DNA of 23,190 nucleotides, taken from positions 677,501-700,690 of the forward strand of contig JACKJT010000003.1 in assembly GCA_020637795.1 (NCBI GenBank), read 5' to 3'. Shown one piece after another: positions 1 to 7,309 of the stretch. Made by a program: the position numbers and the translations under genes. A model generated the notes under the pieces. That model saw only the letters and a list, made by a program, of their open reading frames with translations, was not told the origin of the DNA and did not search any database. How positions within the stretch are numbered: position 1 is the stretch's first letter; each line of letters begins with the position of its first letter. The stretch comes from Hoeflea sp. (lineage in GTDB: Bacteria; Pseudomonadota; Alphaproteobacteria; Rhizobiales; Rhizobiaceae).

Positions 1-959
1 GCATGAGCGTCTATCAGCGCTCCAGCCATATGATCACCGTCGCCCTGTCGGATCACAACGGTTTCGTCATCGGCAACGAGCCGCCGCCGACGCCTGCAAT
101 CCGCTCCGCCTTCGACGACACCACGACACCGGTGGTAACCGCACGTGACCTGCCCAACATCTACGACGGGATCTACCGCTCCGCCCTGCTCTACGGCATG
201 TCCGCGGACATGGTTGGCCAGATCATCAAGATGCTGGCGAGCAATGTCGATTTCCAGTCGCAACTGCGCCCGTCCGACACGCTCGAAGCCTTCTTCTCGG
301 TGGCCGATGACAGCGGCACCGCGACCGAGGATTCCGAACTGCTTTTCGTCAACGCCAGGTTCGGCGGCAACACCATCCGGCTCTACCGGTTCCAGCATCC
401 CGAAGACAATTCGATTGACTATTACGACGAGGAAGGCCGAAGCGCCCGGCAATTCCTGCTGCGCAATCCCGTGCCAAACGGCAAGTTCCGCTCCGGCTTC
501 GGCATGCGCCGTCACCCGATCCTGAAATATTCGCGAATGCACACCGGCGTCGACTGGTCCGCTCCGCGCGGCACGCCGATTATTGCCGCGGGCAACGGTA
601 TCGTCGAAAAGGCCGGCTGGGATTCGGGCGGTTATGGAAGGCAAACCATCATCCGCCACGCCAACGGCTACAAGTCGAGCTACTCCCACCAGAACAGCAT
701 CGCCAAAGGCGTGGTGCCCGGCGCCCGGGTTCGTCAGGGCCAGGTGATCGGAACGGTCGGCTCGACCGGCCTTTCGACCGGGCCGCACCTCCATTACGAG
801 CTGATCGTCAACGGCAACAAGGTCGACGCGATGCGAATCCGGCTTCCCGATGGCAAATCGCTGAAGGGCGACGCCTACGCCATGTTCGCCCGCGAGCGCG
901 ACCGGATCAATGCACTGCTCGGCATCGAGACGTCAAACAAGGAACTCGCCAGCCGCTGA
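1..959 (+). CDS. M23 family peptidoglycan DD-metallopeptidase (MepM-like), 5' end outside window
   Basis: Zinc endopeptidase expected to cleave peptide cross-links of murein in the periplasm. About 318 residues are visible; the frame is open to the left edge, and no signal peptide or membrane anchor is seen, so the first ATG (position 3) is almost certainly internal. Counting from that ATG, residues 50-100 resemble the segment found before the catalytic domain in MepM/YebA-type enzymes (YGMSADMVGQI, then a FQSQLRPSDTLEAFF stretch). Residues 160-275 are the LytM/M23 domain: HxxxD at H180/D184, SYSH at H229, and HLH at H262/H264, so all expected zinc and catalytic residues are present. The gene converges on the YjbR-family gene with 19 bases between stops and no clear terminator. 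Family assignment is firm; the precise cleavage specificity is not shown by the sequence. Confidence 0.9.
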   Translation, partial: MSVYQRSSHMITVALSDHNGFVIGNEPPPTPAIRSAFDDTTTPVVTARDLPNIYDGIYRSALLYGMSADMVGQIIKMLASNVDFQSQLRPSDTLEAFFSVADDSGTATEDSELLFVNARFGGNTIRLYRFQHPEDNSIDYYDEEGRSARQFLLRNPVPNGKFRSGFGMRRHPILKYSRMHTGVDWSAPRGTPIIAAGNGIVEKAGWDSGGYGRQTIIRHANGYKSSYSHQNSIAKGVVPGARVRQGQVIGTVGSTGLSTGPHLHYELIVNGNKVDAMRIRLPDGKSLKGDAYAMFARERDRINALLGIETSNKELASR

Positions 960-978
960 CGCCAGCCGCCGGCGCCTG

Positions 979-1353
979 TCAGGCTGTAGGCCAGGACTGC
1001 AGCGCCATCCGTTTTCTCTTGCTCAATCCATCCATCGCCATGGCATGGGACTGGCGCACGTAGTCCCGCAACGCCTGGCCGTCCAGGGTCGTCTCATCAA
1101 GCCACTGCAGCCATTTCAATCCGCGGGACGCGAGATAGGGCGCGGGCCGTACTCCGGGTACGGCCTTCAGCATCTCGAAACTCGTCTCCGAGGCCTTGAA
1201 GGTGACCCGCATCCGGCCGTCCGCATCCCTGACCACGATGGCGAAGAGCTTGCCGCCGACCTTGTAGACGTCGGATCCGCCCCATTGCACGACATGCGTT
1301 GCCCCGCACAGGGACATGCAGAAGCAATGCAAAGTGGATGGTTTCTCCTCCAA
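979..1353 (-). CDS. MmcQ/YjbR (DUF419) family protein
   Basis: Small protein of up to 124 residues, the usual size for the MmcQ/YjbR family (CyaY-like fold, described as DNA-binding by homology; the cellular role is poorly defined). Visible family signature: CMSLCGATHVVQWG followed by VYKVGGKLFAIV near the N terminus, then a VTFKAS strand and the PYLASRGLKWLQ segment. The start is uncertain. The frame offers TTG at 1353, TTG at 1332 and ATG at 1317. A GGAGGAG purine tract lies immediately after the first TTG, which favours the TTG at 1332 as the real start, while the ATG at 1317 would cut into the first family helix. The gene lies 61 bases downstream of the clpB terminator start, so it probably has its own promoter in that short gap. 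Confidence 0.75.
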   Translation of the reverse strand: MEEKPSTLHCFCMSLCGATHVVQWGGSDVYKVGGKLFAIVVRDADGRMRVTFKASETSFEMLKAVPGVRPAPYLASRGLKWLQWLDETTLDGQALRDYVRQSHAMAMDGLSKRKRMALQSWPTA

Positions 1354-1413
1354 GCGGCCCGGGCTCCTCTGCTCGATGTGGCGCCGGTGCAGGACCCCGA
1401 TGCCCGCATCAGC

Positions 1414-1440
1414 AAAAAGGCGGGTCCGAGACCCGCCTTT
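1414..1440 (-). terminator. Intrinsic terminator after clpB
   Basis: Perfect 11-bp inverted repeat (1416-1426 with 1430-1440) closed by a 3-base loop. On the minus strand it is followed by a run of five T (1418-1414). It lies 24 bases after the clpB stop. The other flank (1438-1449) is also T-rich on the plus strand, so it could act in both directions, but no plus-strand gene ends here. Confidence 0.85.
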
Positions 1441-1463
1441 TCCTTTTTTCGTTATGCCGCGGC

Positions 1464-4085
1464 TCAGGCCGCTTCGCCCTGTGTCGCCTCGGACGGCTTG
1501 TCGTTCGAGACCGTGAACACCAGACGGTCGGAGCCTGCGCCGACGGTGACGTGCGCGCCCTCGCCAACCTCGCCCAGAAGGATCTTCTCGGCCAGCGGAT
1601 CCTGCACGTATTTCTGCACCACCCGCTTGAGCGGGCGGGCGCCATAGGCGGGATCGTAGCCCTTGTCGGCGAGCCAGACGCGGGCTTCCTCGTCGAGCGT
1701 GACCTCGATTTTCCGGTCGGCCAGCAGCTTGCCCAGACGCTTGAGCTGGATGTCGACGATCGCGCCCATTTCCGACCGGCGCAACCGGTGGAACAGGATG
1801 ATCTCGTCGATCCGGTTCAGGAATTCCGGGCGGAACGACGACCGCACCACGTTCATCACGTCGTCGCGAGCGGCATCCGCGTCCTGATCGTCTCTGAGTG
1901 CCGCCAGGTACTCCGACCCCAGATTGGATGTCATGACGATCAGCGTGTTGCGGAAATCCACCGTGCGTCCCTGGCCATCGGTCAGGCGACCGTCGTCAAG
2001 CACTTGCAAAAGCACGTTGAAGACATCGGGATGCGCCTTCTCGATTTCATCGAACAGGATCACCTGGTAGGGCCTGCGCCGCACCGCTTCCGTCAGCGCG
2101 CCGCCTTCGTCGTAACCGACATAGCCCGGAGGCGCTCCGATCAGACGCGAAACCGAGTGCTTCTCCATGTATTCGGACATGTCCATCCGGATCAGCGCGG
2201 TCTCGTCGTCGAACAGGAACTCCGCCAGGGCCTTGGTCAGTTCGGTCTTGCCGACGCCGGTGGGGCCGAGGAAGATGAACGAGCCCATCGGCCGGTTCGG
2301 ATCCTGCAAGCCGGCACGCGCCCGCCGCACGGCCTTGGACACGGCCTGCACCGCTTCGCCCTGGCCAATGACGCGCTTGCCGATCTCGTCTTCCATCCGG
2401 AGGAGCTTGTCGCGCTCGCCTTCCAGCATCCGGTCGACCGGAATTCCTGTCCAGCGCGAGACGATGTGGGCGATGTGATCCGGCGTCACGGTTTCCTCGA
2501 CCATGCCCGCCGCATCGCCATCACCTTGCGCCTCGGCTTCTTCCAGCTGGCGTTCAAGCGCCGGAATTTCGGCATAGGCCAGTTCGCCCGCTCGCTGGTA
2601 CTCGCCATTGCGCTGGGCGATGGCAAGATCGTTGCGGGCCGCTTCAAGCTTGAGCTTGATATCGGCCGCAAGGCCCAGCTTCTGCTTTTCCGACTGCCAG
2701 CGCGCCGTCAGCGCCCCGGATTTTTCCTCGATGTCCGACAACTCCTTGTCGAGCCGCTCGAGCCGGTCCTTCGACGCCTGGTCGGTCTCCTTCTTGAGCG
2801 CTTCACGCTCGATCTTGAGCTGCATGATCCGGCGGTCGAGCTCATCGAGCTCTTCCGGCTTGGAATCGACCTGCATTCTCAGCCGCGCCGCGGACTCATC
2901 GACCAGGTCGATCGCCTTGTCGGGCAGGAACCGGTCGGTGATGTAGCGATTGGAGAGCACGGCCGCCGAGACCAGCGCCGAATCGCTGATCCGCACCTTG
3001 TGATGCTGCTCGTACTTTTCCTTGAGCCCGCGCAGGATCGAAACCGTGTCCTCGACAGTGGGCTCTTCCACCATCACCGGCTGGAACCGGCGGGCAAGCG
3101 CGGGATCCTTTTCGACATGCTTGCGGTATTCATCAAGCGTCGTTGCGCCAACGCAGTGCAACTCGCCGCGCGCCAGAGCCGGCTTCAGCAGGTTGGAGGC
3201 ATCCATGGCCCCGTCAGCCTTGCCCGCGCCGACCAGCGTGTGCATCTCGTCGATGAACAGGATGATCCCGCCATTGTTGGCCTGGATTTCAGACAGCACG
3301 GCCTTGAGCCGCTCCTCGAACTCGCCGCGATACTTCGCCCCGGCAATCAGCGCACCCATGTCGAGCGCCATCAGCTGCTTGTCCTTCAGCGATTCGGGCA
3401 CGTCGCCATTGACGATCCTGAGTGCGAGACCTTCCGCGATGGCGGTCTTGCCGACGCCCGGTTCGCCGATCAGCACCGGGTTGTTCTTGGTGCGGCGCGA
3501 CAGGACCTGAATCGTGCGGCGGATCTCGTCGTCGCGGCCAATCACCGGGTCAAGCTTGCCTTCCCGGGCGGCTTCGGTCAGATCGCGGGCATATTTCTTC
3601 AGCGCATCGAAACCCTGCTCGGCGCCGGCGCTGTCGGCGGTCCGGCCTTTGCGGATATCGTTGATGGTCTGGTTCAGGGCCTGCGCGGTGACCCCGGCAT
3701 TCTTGAGGATCTTCGAGGTTTCGGCGGAAGGCTCGATCACCAGGGCCAGCAGCAGCCGCTCGACGGTAACAAAGCTGTCGCCGGCCTTCTTGGCGGCATC
3801 TTCGGCGGCCTGGAAGACCTTGGCGACCGGTTGCGAGAGATAAAGCTGCCCATTGCCGCCGGTGACTTTCGGCAGTTTCGCAATCGCTGCCTCGTTGGCG
3901 AGCCGGACATCTGCCGGGCGGCCGCCGGTACGTTCGATCAGCGACGAGGCCATGCCCTGATCGTCATCCATGAGCACCTTGAGCAGATGCTCCGGCATGA
4001 ACTGCTGGTGACCTTCGGCGAGGGCGTAGGATTGCGCTGACTGGATGAACCCGCGAACGCGTTCCGAGTATTTCTCAATATTCAT
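1464..4085 (-). CDS. clpB: ATP-dependent chaperone ClpB (protein disaggregase)
   Basis: Hexameric AAA+ disaggregase that works with DnaK/DnaJ/GrpE to pull polypeptides out of aggregates; cytoplasmic, normally heat-shock induced. 873 residues, full family length. Order: Clp N domain (1-145); first AAA+ domain with Walker A GEPGVGKT (207-214) and Walker B IILFIDE (274-280); coiled-coil middle domain (about 410-525) that separates ClpB from ClpA/ClpC; second AAA+ domain with Walker A GPTGVGKT (607-614), pore loop GYVG (654-657), Walker B VILFDE (675-680) and sensor GARPLKR near the C terminus. No ClpP-binding loop was noticed, as expected. The start is the ATG at 4085, with AAGGAGAAG seven bases upstream; the open frame extends eight codons further but that would remove the ribosome site. 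Monocistronic: terminators bound it on both sides. Confidence 0.98.
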   Translation of the reverse strand: MNIEKYSERVRGFIQSAQSYALAEGHQQFMPEHLLKVLMDDDQGMASSLIERTGGRPADVRLANEAAIAKLPKVTGGNGQLYLSQPVAKVFQAAEDAAKKAGDSFVTVERLLLALVIEPSAETSKILKNAGVTAQALNQTINDIRKGRTADSAGAEQGFDALKKYARDLTEAAREGKLDPVIGRDDEIRRTIQVLSRRTKNNPVLIGEPGVGKTAIAEGLALRIVNGDVPESLKDKQLMALDMGALIAGAKYRGEFEERLKAVLSEIQANNGGIILFIDEMHTLVGAGKADGAMDASNLLKPALARGELHCVGATTLDEYRKHVEKDPALARRFQPVMVEEPTVEDTVSILRGLKEKYEQHHKVRISDSALVSAAVLSNRYITDRFLPDKAIDLVDESAARLRMQVDSKPEELDELDRRIMQLKIEREALKKETDQASKDRLERLDKELSDIEEKSGALTARWQSEKQKLGLAADIKLKLEAARNDLAIAQRNGEYQRAGELAYAEIPALERQLEEAEAQGDGDAAGMVEETVTPDHIAHIVSRWTGIPVDRMLEGERDKLLRMEDEIGKRVIGQGEAVQAVSKAVRRARAGLQDPNRPMGSFIFLGPTGVGKTELTKALAEFLFDDETALIRMDMSEYMEKHSVSRLIGAPPGYVGYDEGGALTEAVRRRPYQVILFDEIEKAHPDVFNVLLQVLDDGRLTDGQGRTVDFRNTLIVMTSNLGSEYLAALRDDQDADAARDDVMNVVRSSFRPEFLNRIDEIILFHRLRRSEMGAIVDIQLKRLGKLLADRKIEVTLDEEARVWLADKGYDPAYGARPLKRVVQKYVQDPLAEKILLGEVGEGAHVTVGAGSDRLVFTVSNDKPSEATQGEAA

Positions 4086-4177
4086 GGTCTTCTCCTTTGC
4101 TTGTCCCACCCTTTTTGGCGCGGGACAACGGGTCCGGATGAGCTCCCGATTGCGGCAAGCCCGATTAGATAAACCAG

Positions 4178-4206
4178 ATATGGGTATTCACGGTTACGTG
4201 ATAAAG
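4178..4206 (-). promoter_or_regulatory. Possible clpB promoter, weak RpoH-like match
   Basis: On the minus strand CTTTAT (4206-4201) is followed after 16 bases by CCCATAT (4184-4178). This loosely resembles the sigma-32 pattern (CTTGAAA and CCCCATNT). It sits just after the DUF4167 terminator and would give a leader of about 85 bases. The -35 part is poor, so this is only a candidate, suggested mainly because clpB genes are usually heat-shock controlled. Confidence 0.25.
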
Positions 4207-4221
4207 GCCTCTTTGAACAAT

Positions 4222-4253
4222 AAAAAAGCCCCGGTTGCGGGCAACCGGGGCTT
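4222..4253 (-). terminator. Intrinsic terminator after the DUF4167 gene
   Basis: A 13-bp perfect inverted repeat (4226-4238 with 4241-4253) with a tiny spacer, followed on the minus strand by six T (4227-4222). It begins 27 bases after the DUF4167 stop and separates that gene from clpB. Confidence 0.9.
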
Positions 4254-4279
4254 GGTGTTCGTTTTGCTGGCGCCTGCGC

Positions 4280-5026
4280 CTATTCCGCCGCAGCGGGCTC
4301 TCCCGGAGCCGGCGCATCGCCGGACGAACCTGCGGCATCCGCACCTTCTTCACTCCGAACCCGCTTCGGACGGCCCCGCCGGCGGGCGGCCGGACGCGGT
4401 GCGCCATCAGCTTCAGGCGTTTCCTGCCCGATAGCCACTTCGGCCGGAACGCCTTCGATTACCGGCTGAGGTGAATCGGCATCATAGACCGGCTTCGGCT
4501 GCGGTTCCGGACGCGGCCTGCGTTCCTGCCGCTCGCCCCGGTCGCTGCGCTCCTGGCGCTCGTTGCGCTCGCCGCGGTCCTGACGCTCTGTCCGGTCCTG
4601 GCGCGAATGCCTCTCGGACCGGTCCTGCTGTTCGTGCCGATGATCCTGCACGTTGCCGTCATTATCGTCATCGGTATCGCGATCATCATCGTCCTGATCC
4701 TGCGAATCTCGAGCCTGGGACGAGGTGTCATCGCGCTGAAAGCGCTCCTGCATCTGGGCCTGGGCTGTCAGGATGATCCGGTTGTAGTGCTCGGCATGCT
4801 GCAGATAGTTCTCGGCCATCACGCGGTCGCCGGAACTTTGCGCATCGCGGGCAAGGTTCATGTATTTCTCCGCCACGTGCTGGGCGGTTCCACGGATTTT
4901 AACATCGGGACCGGAGCTGTCGTAGGAGCGCGACAGCGGGTTCTGGCCTTTGCGATTGCCCCCGCCGCTATTGTTGTTGCTTCCGCTACGTCCGCGACCG
5001 CGCTTGTTTTGCTGTCCTGGCCTCAT
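4280..5026 (-). CDS. DUF4167 domain protein with a long charged disordered tail
   Basis: Protein of 248 residues of unknown function, typical of Rhizobiales in this position next to prmC and clpB. Residues 1-34 are Arg/Gly/Asn-rich (MRPGQQNKRGRGR start). Residues 35-98 form the conserved helical DUF4167 domain (DVKIRGTAQHVAEKYMNLAR and an ENYLQHAEHYNRI helix). Residues 99-172 are almost only Asp, Arg, Gln, Glu, Ser and His. Residues 215-222 (RRRGRPKR) carry an AT-hook-like GRP core, and the end is Ala/Pro/Glu-rich. Basic low-complexity ends suggest nucleic-acid binding; this is inference. The start at 5026 is chosen because AGGTGA lies seven bases upstream and known members begin MRPGQQ; the frame is open for 36 more codons. 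Confidence 0.88.
   Translation of the reverse strand: MRPGQQNKRGRGRSGSNNNSGGGNRKGQNPLSRSYDSSGPDVKIRGTAQHVAEKYMNLARDAQSSGDRVMAENYLQHAEHYNRIILTAQAQMQERFQRDDTSSQARDSQDQDDDDRDTDDDNDGNVQDHRHEQQDRSERHSRQDRTERQDRGERNERQERSDRGERQERRPRPEPQPKPVYDADSPQPVIEGVPAEVAIGQETPEADGAPRPAARRRGRPKRVRSEEGADAAGSSGDAPAPGEPAAAE
4517..4630 (-). repeat. Degenerate short tandem repeat inside the DUF4167 gene
   Basis: This part of the gene encodes residues 133-170, built from imperfect units such as QDR-SER, QDR-TER, QDR-GER, NER-QER and DR-GER. At the DNA level the plus strand shows recurring ctggcgctc / gcggtcctg blocks. Such tracts often vary in length between strains. Confidence 0.6.
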
Positions 5027-5267
5027 TCGATAGTCACCTGGTTGTTGTCCTGAAAAAATCTGTTGGGCGCTTTGGCCAGCATGTCTGGCTCGCAGGTTGC
5101 GCCGCGACAAAGGACCGTCCACCGATCCCGTCACCGTTATGGGTTCAAATTCAGATACCCGCGCCAGAGGCTTTCCTGTGAACCGGGGGCCAAAAATGGC
5201 GGGTTCCTAGAGCCGAGCCACATCGGATCGAATCTGTTTCAAGACTTGCTATCCGGCGCTGACCGGG

Positions 5268-5296
5268 AAACTAGCCATGTTTGCCTGCAATTCCAA
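5268..5296 (-). promoter_or_regulatory. Possible sigma-70-type promoter for the DUF4167 gene
   Basis: In the 290-base gap between the prmC stop and the DUF4167 start, the minus strand has TTGGAA (5296-5291), 17 bases, then TAGTTT (5273-5268). Spacing is ideal but the -10 is weak. It would leave a leader of about 235 bases. I see no other feature in this gap and no clear terminator for prmC, so readthrough from prmC is also possible. Confidence 0.25.
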
Positions 5297-5316
5297 GCCT
5301 TTTCTTGAACAAAGCA

Positions 5317-6228
5317 CTAAAAGTCGTAAACCATCGTTGCCGGCTGGAACGGCAATGTGAAAAGGAGAACCCTTTCCACGCCTCCCAGATCGCGGAAAAC
5401 ACCGCCCGCCTTGAAGCCGGCCTGAAGAAACAGCGCGGTCACCATGTCCCGCTGTCCGATCCCGATCTCAAGCGCCACGGATCCTCCCGCCTCGAGCCGG
5501 CTGCCGGCCTGGGAGGCGATCGCCCGGTACGCGTCAAGTCCGTCCGCGCCGCCATCCAGAGCCAGCAGCGGATCATACGCGGTGACCTCCCTGGAAAGGG
5601 TCGGCAGATCCGCGGTCGGAATATAGGGCGGGTTCGAAACGATCAGGTCGAATCGCGCGTCGATACCCGACAGCCAGTCGCCCTGAATTGCCTGATAACG
5701 TGCGTCGAGCTCCAGCGCCTTGGCATTCGCGCGCGCCGTTTCCACGGCTTCCGCCGACACATCGATACCGAGGCAGCGCGCCTCGGGACAGGCCGCAAGC
5801 AGCGCCAGCCCGATGGCCCCGGTGCCGATCCCGAGATCCACGATCGAACAGGACCCCTTTGAAGCCACTCGTTCCCGAATGATCGGAAGGACCGCATCAA
5901 TGAGCGTCTCGGTGTCGGGACGCGGCTCCAGCGTCGCTGGCGAGAGGCCGAGCGAAAGCCCGTAGAACTCCCTCGATCCCAGAATACGATGAACCGGCAT
6001 CCCCTGCAGCCGGTCGTGCAGGGCCCGGAGCAGCCGGTCCCGGACGTCTTGCGCCAGCGGTGCGTCACCTCCCGTTGCCAGTTGATGCGGTTCGACCCCG
6101 GCAAGTTTGGCGGTCAGCAGCCGGGCATCCAGGTCTGCCGTTTCCAGGCCTTCGGAGCGGAAAGCCGTCCGCAGCATCAGCCAGGCTTCGCCCAGCGTCG
6201 CGGCCTTCGCCAGGTCAGGCCTGGCCAT
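5317..6228 (-). CDS. prmC: Peptide chain release factor N5-glutamine methyltransferase PrmC
   Basis: SAM-dependent enzyme that methylates the glutamine of the GGQ motif in release factors, needed for efficient translation termination. 303 residues. N-terminal helical domain (1-95), RPDTE (103-107), SAM-binding motif DLGIGTG (131-137; DLGTGSG is more usual), and the catalytic NPPY signature (199-202). The ATG at 6228 overlaps the end of prfA by 14 bases; a TTG at 6237 would overlap by 23 and is less likely. No strong Shine-Dalgarno is visible, so translation probably depends on ribosomes finishing prfA. Its substrate RF1 is encoded directly upstream. Confidence 0.95.
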   Translation of the reverse strand: MARPDLAKAATLGEAWLMLRTAFRSEGLETADLDARLLTAKLAGVEPHQLATGGDAPLAQDVRDRLLRALHDRLQGMPVHRILGSREFYGLSLGLSPATLEPRPDTETLIDAVLPIIRERVASKGSCSIVDLGIGTGAIGLALLAACPEARCLGIDVSAEAVETARANAKALELDARYQAIQGDWLSGIDARFDLIVSNPPYIPTADLPTLSREVTAYDPLLALDGGADGLDAYRAIASQAGSRLEAGGSVALEIGIGQRDMVTALFLQAGFKAGGVFRDLGGVERVLLFTLPFQPATMVYDF

Positions 6229-7300
6229 TGTCGCCAAGAGTGGCCAGCTGGCCTGCCTGATGGTCGGAGATCAGGGCGTCGACGATCTCGTCGATCTCCC
6301 CCATCATCATCCGGTCGAGCTTGTAGAGGGTCAGGTTGATCCGGTGATCGGTGACCCTGCCTTGCGGGAAGTTGTAGGTCCGGATGCGTTCCGACCGGTC
6401 GCCCGAACCGACCTGGCTGCGCCGGGATTGCGACCGCTCGTCGTCCGCCCGTTGCCGCTCCATGTCATAGAGCCTTGCGCGCAGCACCTGCATGGCGCGG
6501 GCACGGTTCTGATGCTGTGACTTCTCCGATGACGTCACCACCACGCCGGTCGGCAAATGGGTGATGCGCACGGCCGAGTCCGTTGTGTTGACGTGCTGGC
6601 CGCCGGCCCCCGACGCCCGCATGGTGTCAATCCGGATGTCTTCGGGCCTGATTTCGATGTCGATATCCTCTGCCTCCGGCAGCACCGCCACCGTCGCGGC
6701 CGAAGTATGAATGCGCCCACCGGATTCCGTTTCCGGCACTCTCTGCACCCGGTGCACGCCCGATTCGAATTTCAGTCGGGCAAACACGCCCTTGCCCGAA
6801 ATCGTGGCGATGATTTCCTTGTAACCGCCGGCTTCGCCCTCGCTCGCCGACAGCACTTCCACCCGCCATCCCCGCGACGAGGCATAGCGCTCGTACATGC
6901 GGAAAAGATCGCCGGCGAACAGCGCCGCCTCGGAGCCACCGGTCCCGGCGCGGATTTCGACAATGGCGCTGCGCTCGTCGGCAGCATCCTTCGGCAGCAA
7001 CATGATCTCGATCTGCTGCTCGAGTTTCTCGATCCGGCTCTTGAGCGCCTTCAGCTCGTCATCGGCCATCTCCCGCATCTCGCGGTCGGTCGAGCTGTCG
7101 GCCAGCATCGCCATCAGGTCGGCGCGCTCGGCTTCGGCTTTCGAAAGCGCCCTGATTTCACTGACCAGCGGCTGCAGTTCGGAATATTCGGAGGCCAGCT
7201 TCACATAGGTTTCGGCATCCGGACCTGCGGACATGCGCGCTTCGACCTCGTCGAAACGGCGTTCAAGTTCACGGATTTTCTGGGTCGGCAATCTCGCCAT
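6215..7300 (-). CDS. prfA: Peptide chain release factor 1 (RF1)
   Basis: Class I release factor recognising UAA and UAG and triggering peptide release in the ribosomal A site. 361 residues, full length. N-terminal coiled-coil domain 1 (to about 105), tripeptide recognition motif PET at 189-191 (the PxT pattern of RF1, not the SPF of RF2), and the universal GGQ at 233-235, whose Gln is the PrmC target. The C-terminal end reads LDRMMMGEIDEIVDAL. The ATG at 7300 has AGGA seven bases upstream, overlapping the ptsP stop; only nine bases separate the two genes, so they are co-transcribed and probably coupled. Confidence 0.97.
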   Translation of the reverse strand: MARLPTQKIRELERRFDEVEARMSAGPDAETYVKLASEYSELQPLVSEIRALSKAEAERADLMAMLADSSTDREMREMADDELKALKSRIEKLEQQIEIMLLPKDAADERSAIVEIRAGTGGSEAALFAGDLFRMYERYASSRGWRVEVLSASEGEAGGYKEIIATISGKGVFARLKFESGVHRVQRVPETESGGRIHTSAATVAVLPEAEDIDIEIRPEDIRIDTMRASGAGGQHVNTTDSAVRITHLPTGVVVTSSEKSQHQNRARAMQVLRARLYDMERQRADDERSQSRRSQVGSGDRSERIRTYNFPQGRVTDHRINLTLYKLDRMMMGEIDEIVDALISDHQAGQLATLGDNGQA

Positions 7301-7309
7301 TACTTGATC

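Noticed and set aside
189..376. Short minus-strand and alternative-frame ORFs over the M23 gene
   Set aside because: They overlap the conserved peptidase frame, lack ribosome sites and show no family resemblance.
1299..4040. A plus-strand open frame of 913 codons running through the whole clpB gene
   Set aside because: It is antisense to a clearly conserved ClpB, shows no recognisable domain, and is explained by GC-rich codon bias, which removes stops from the opposite frame.
4607..5053. A plus-strand frame encoding an apparently strong transmembrane helix (VVIVIGIAIIIVLIL type)
   Set aside because: It is the antisense of the Asp-rich tract of the DUF4167 protein; GAT/GAC codons read backwards give Ile and Val, which imitates a membrane segment.
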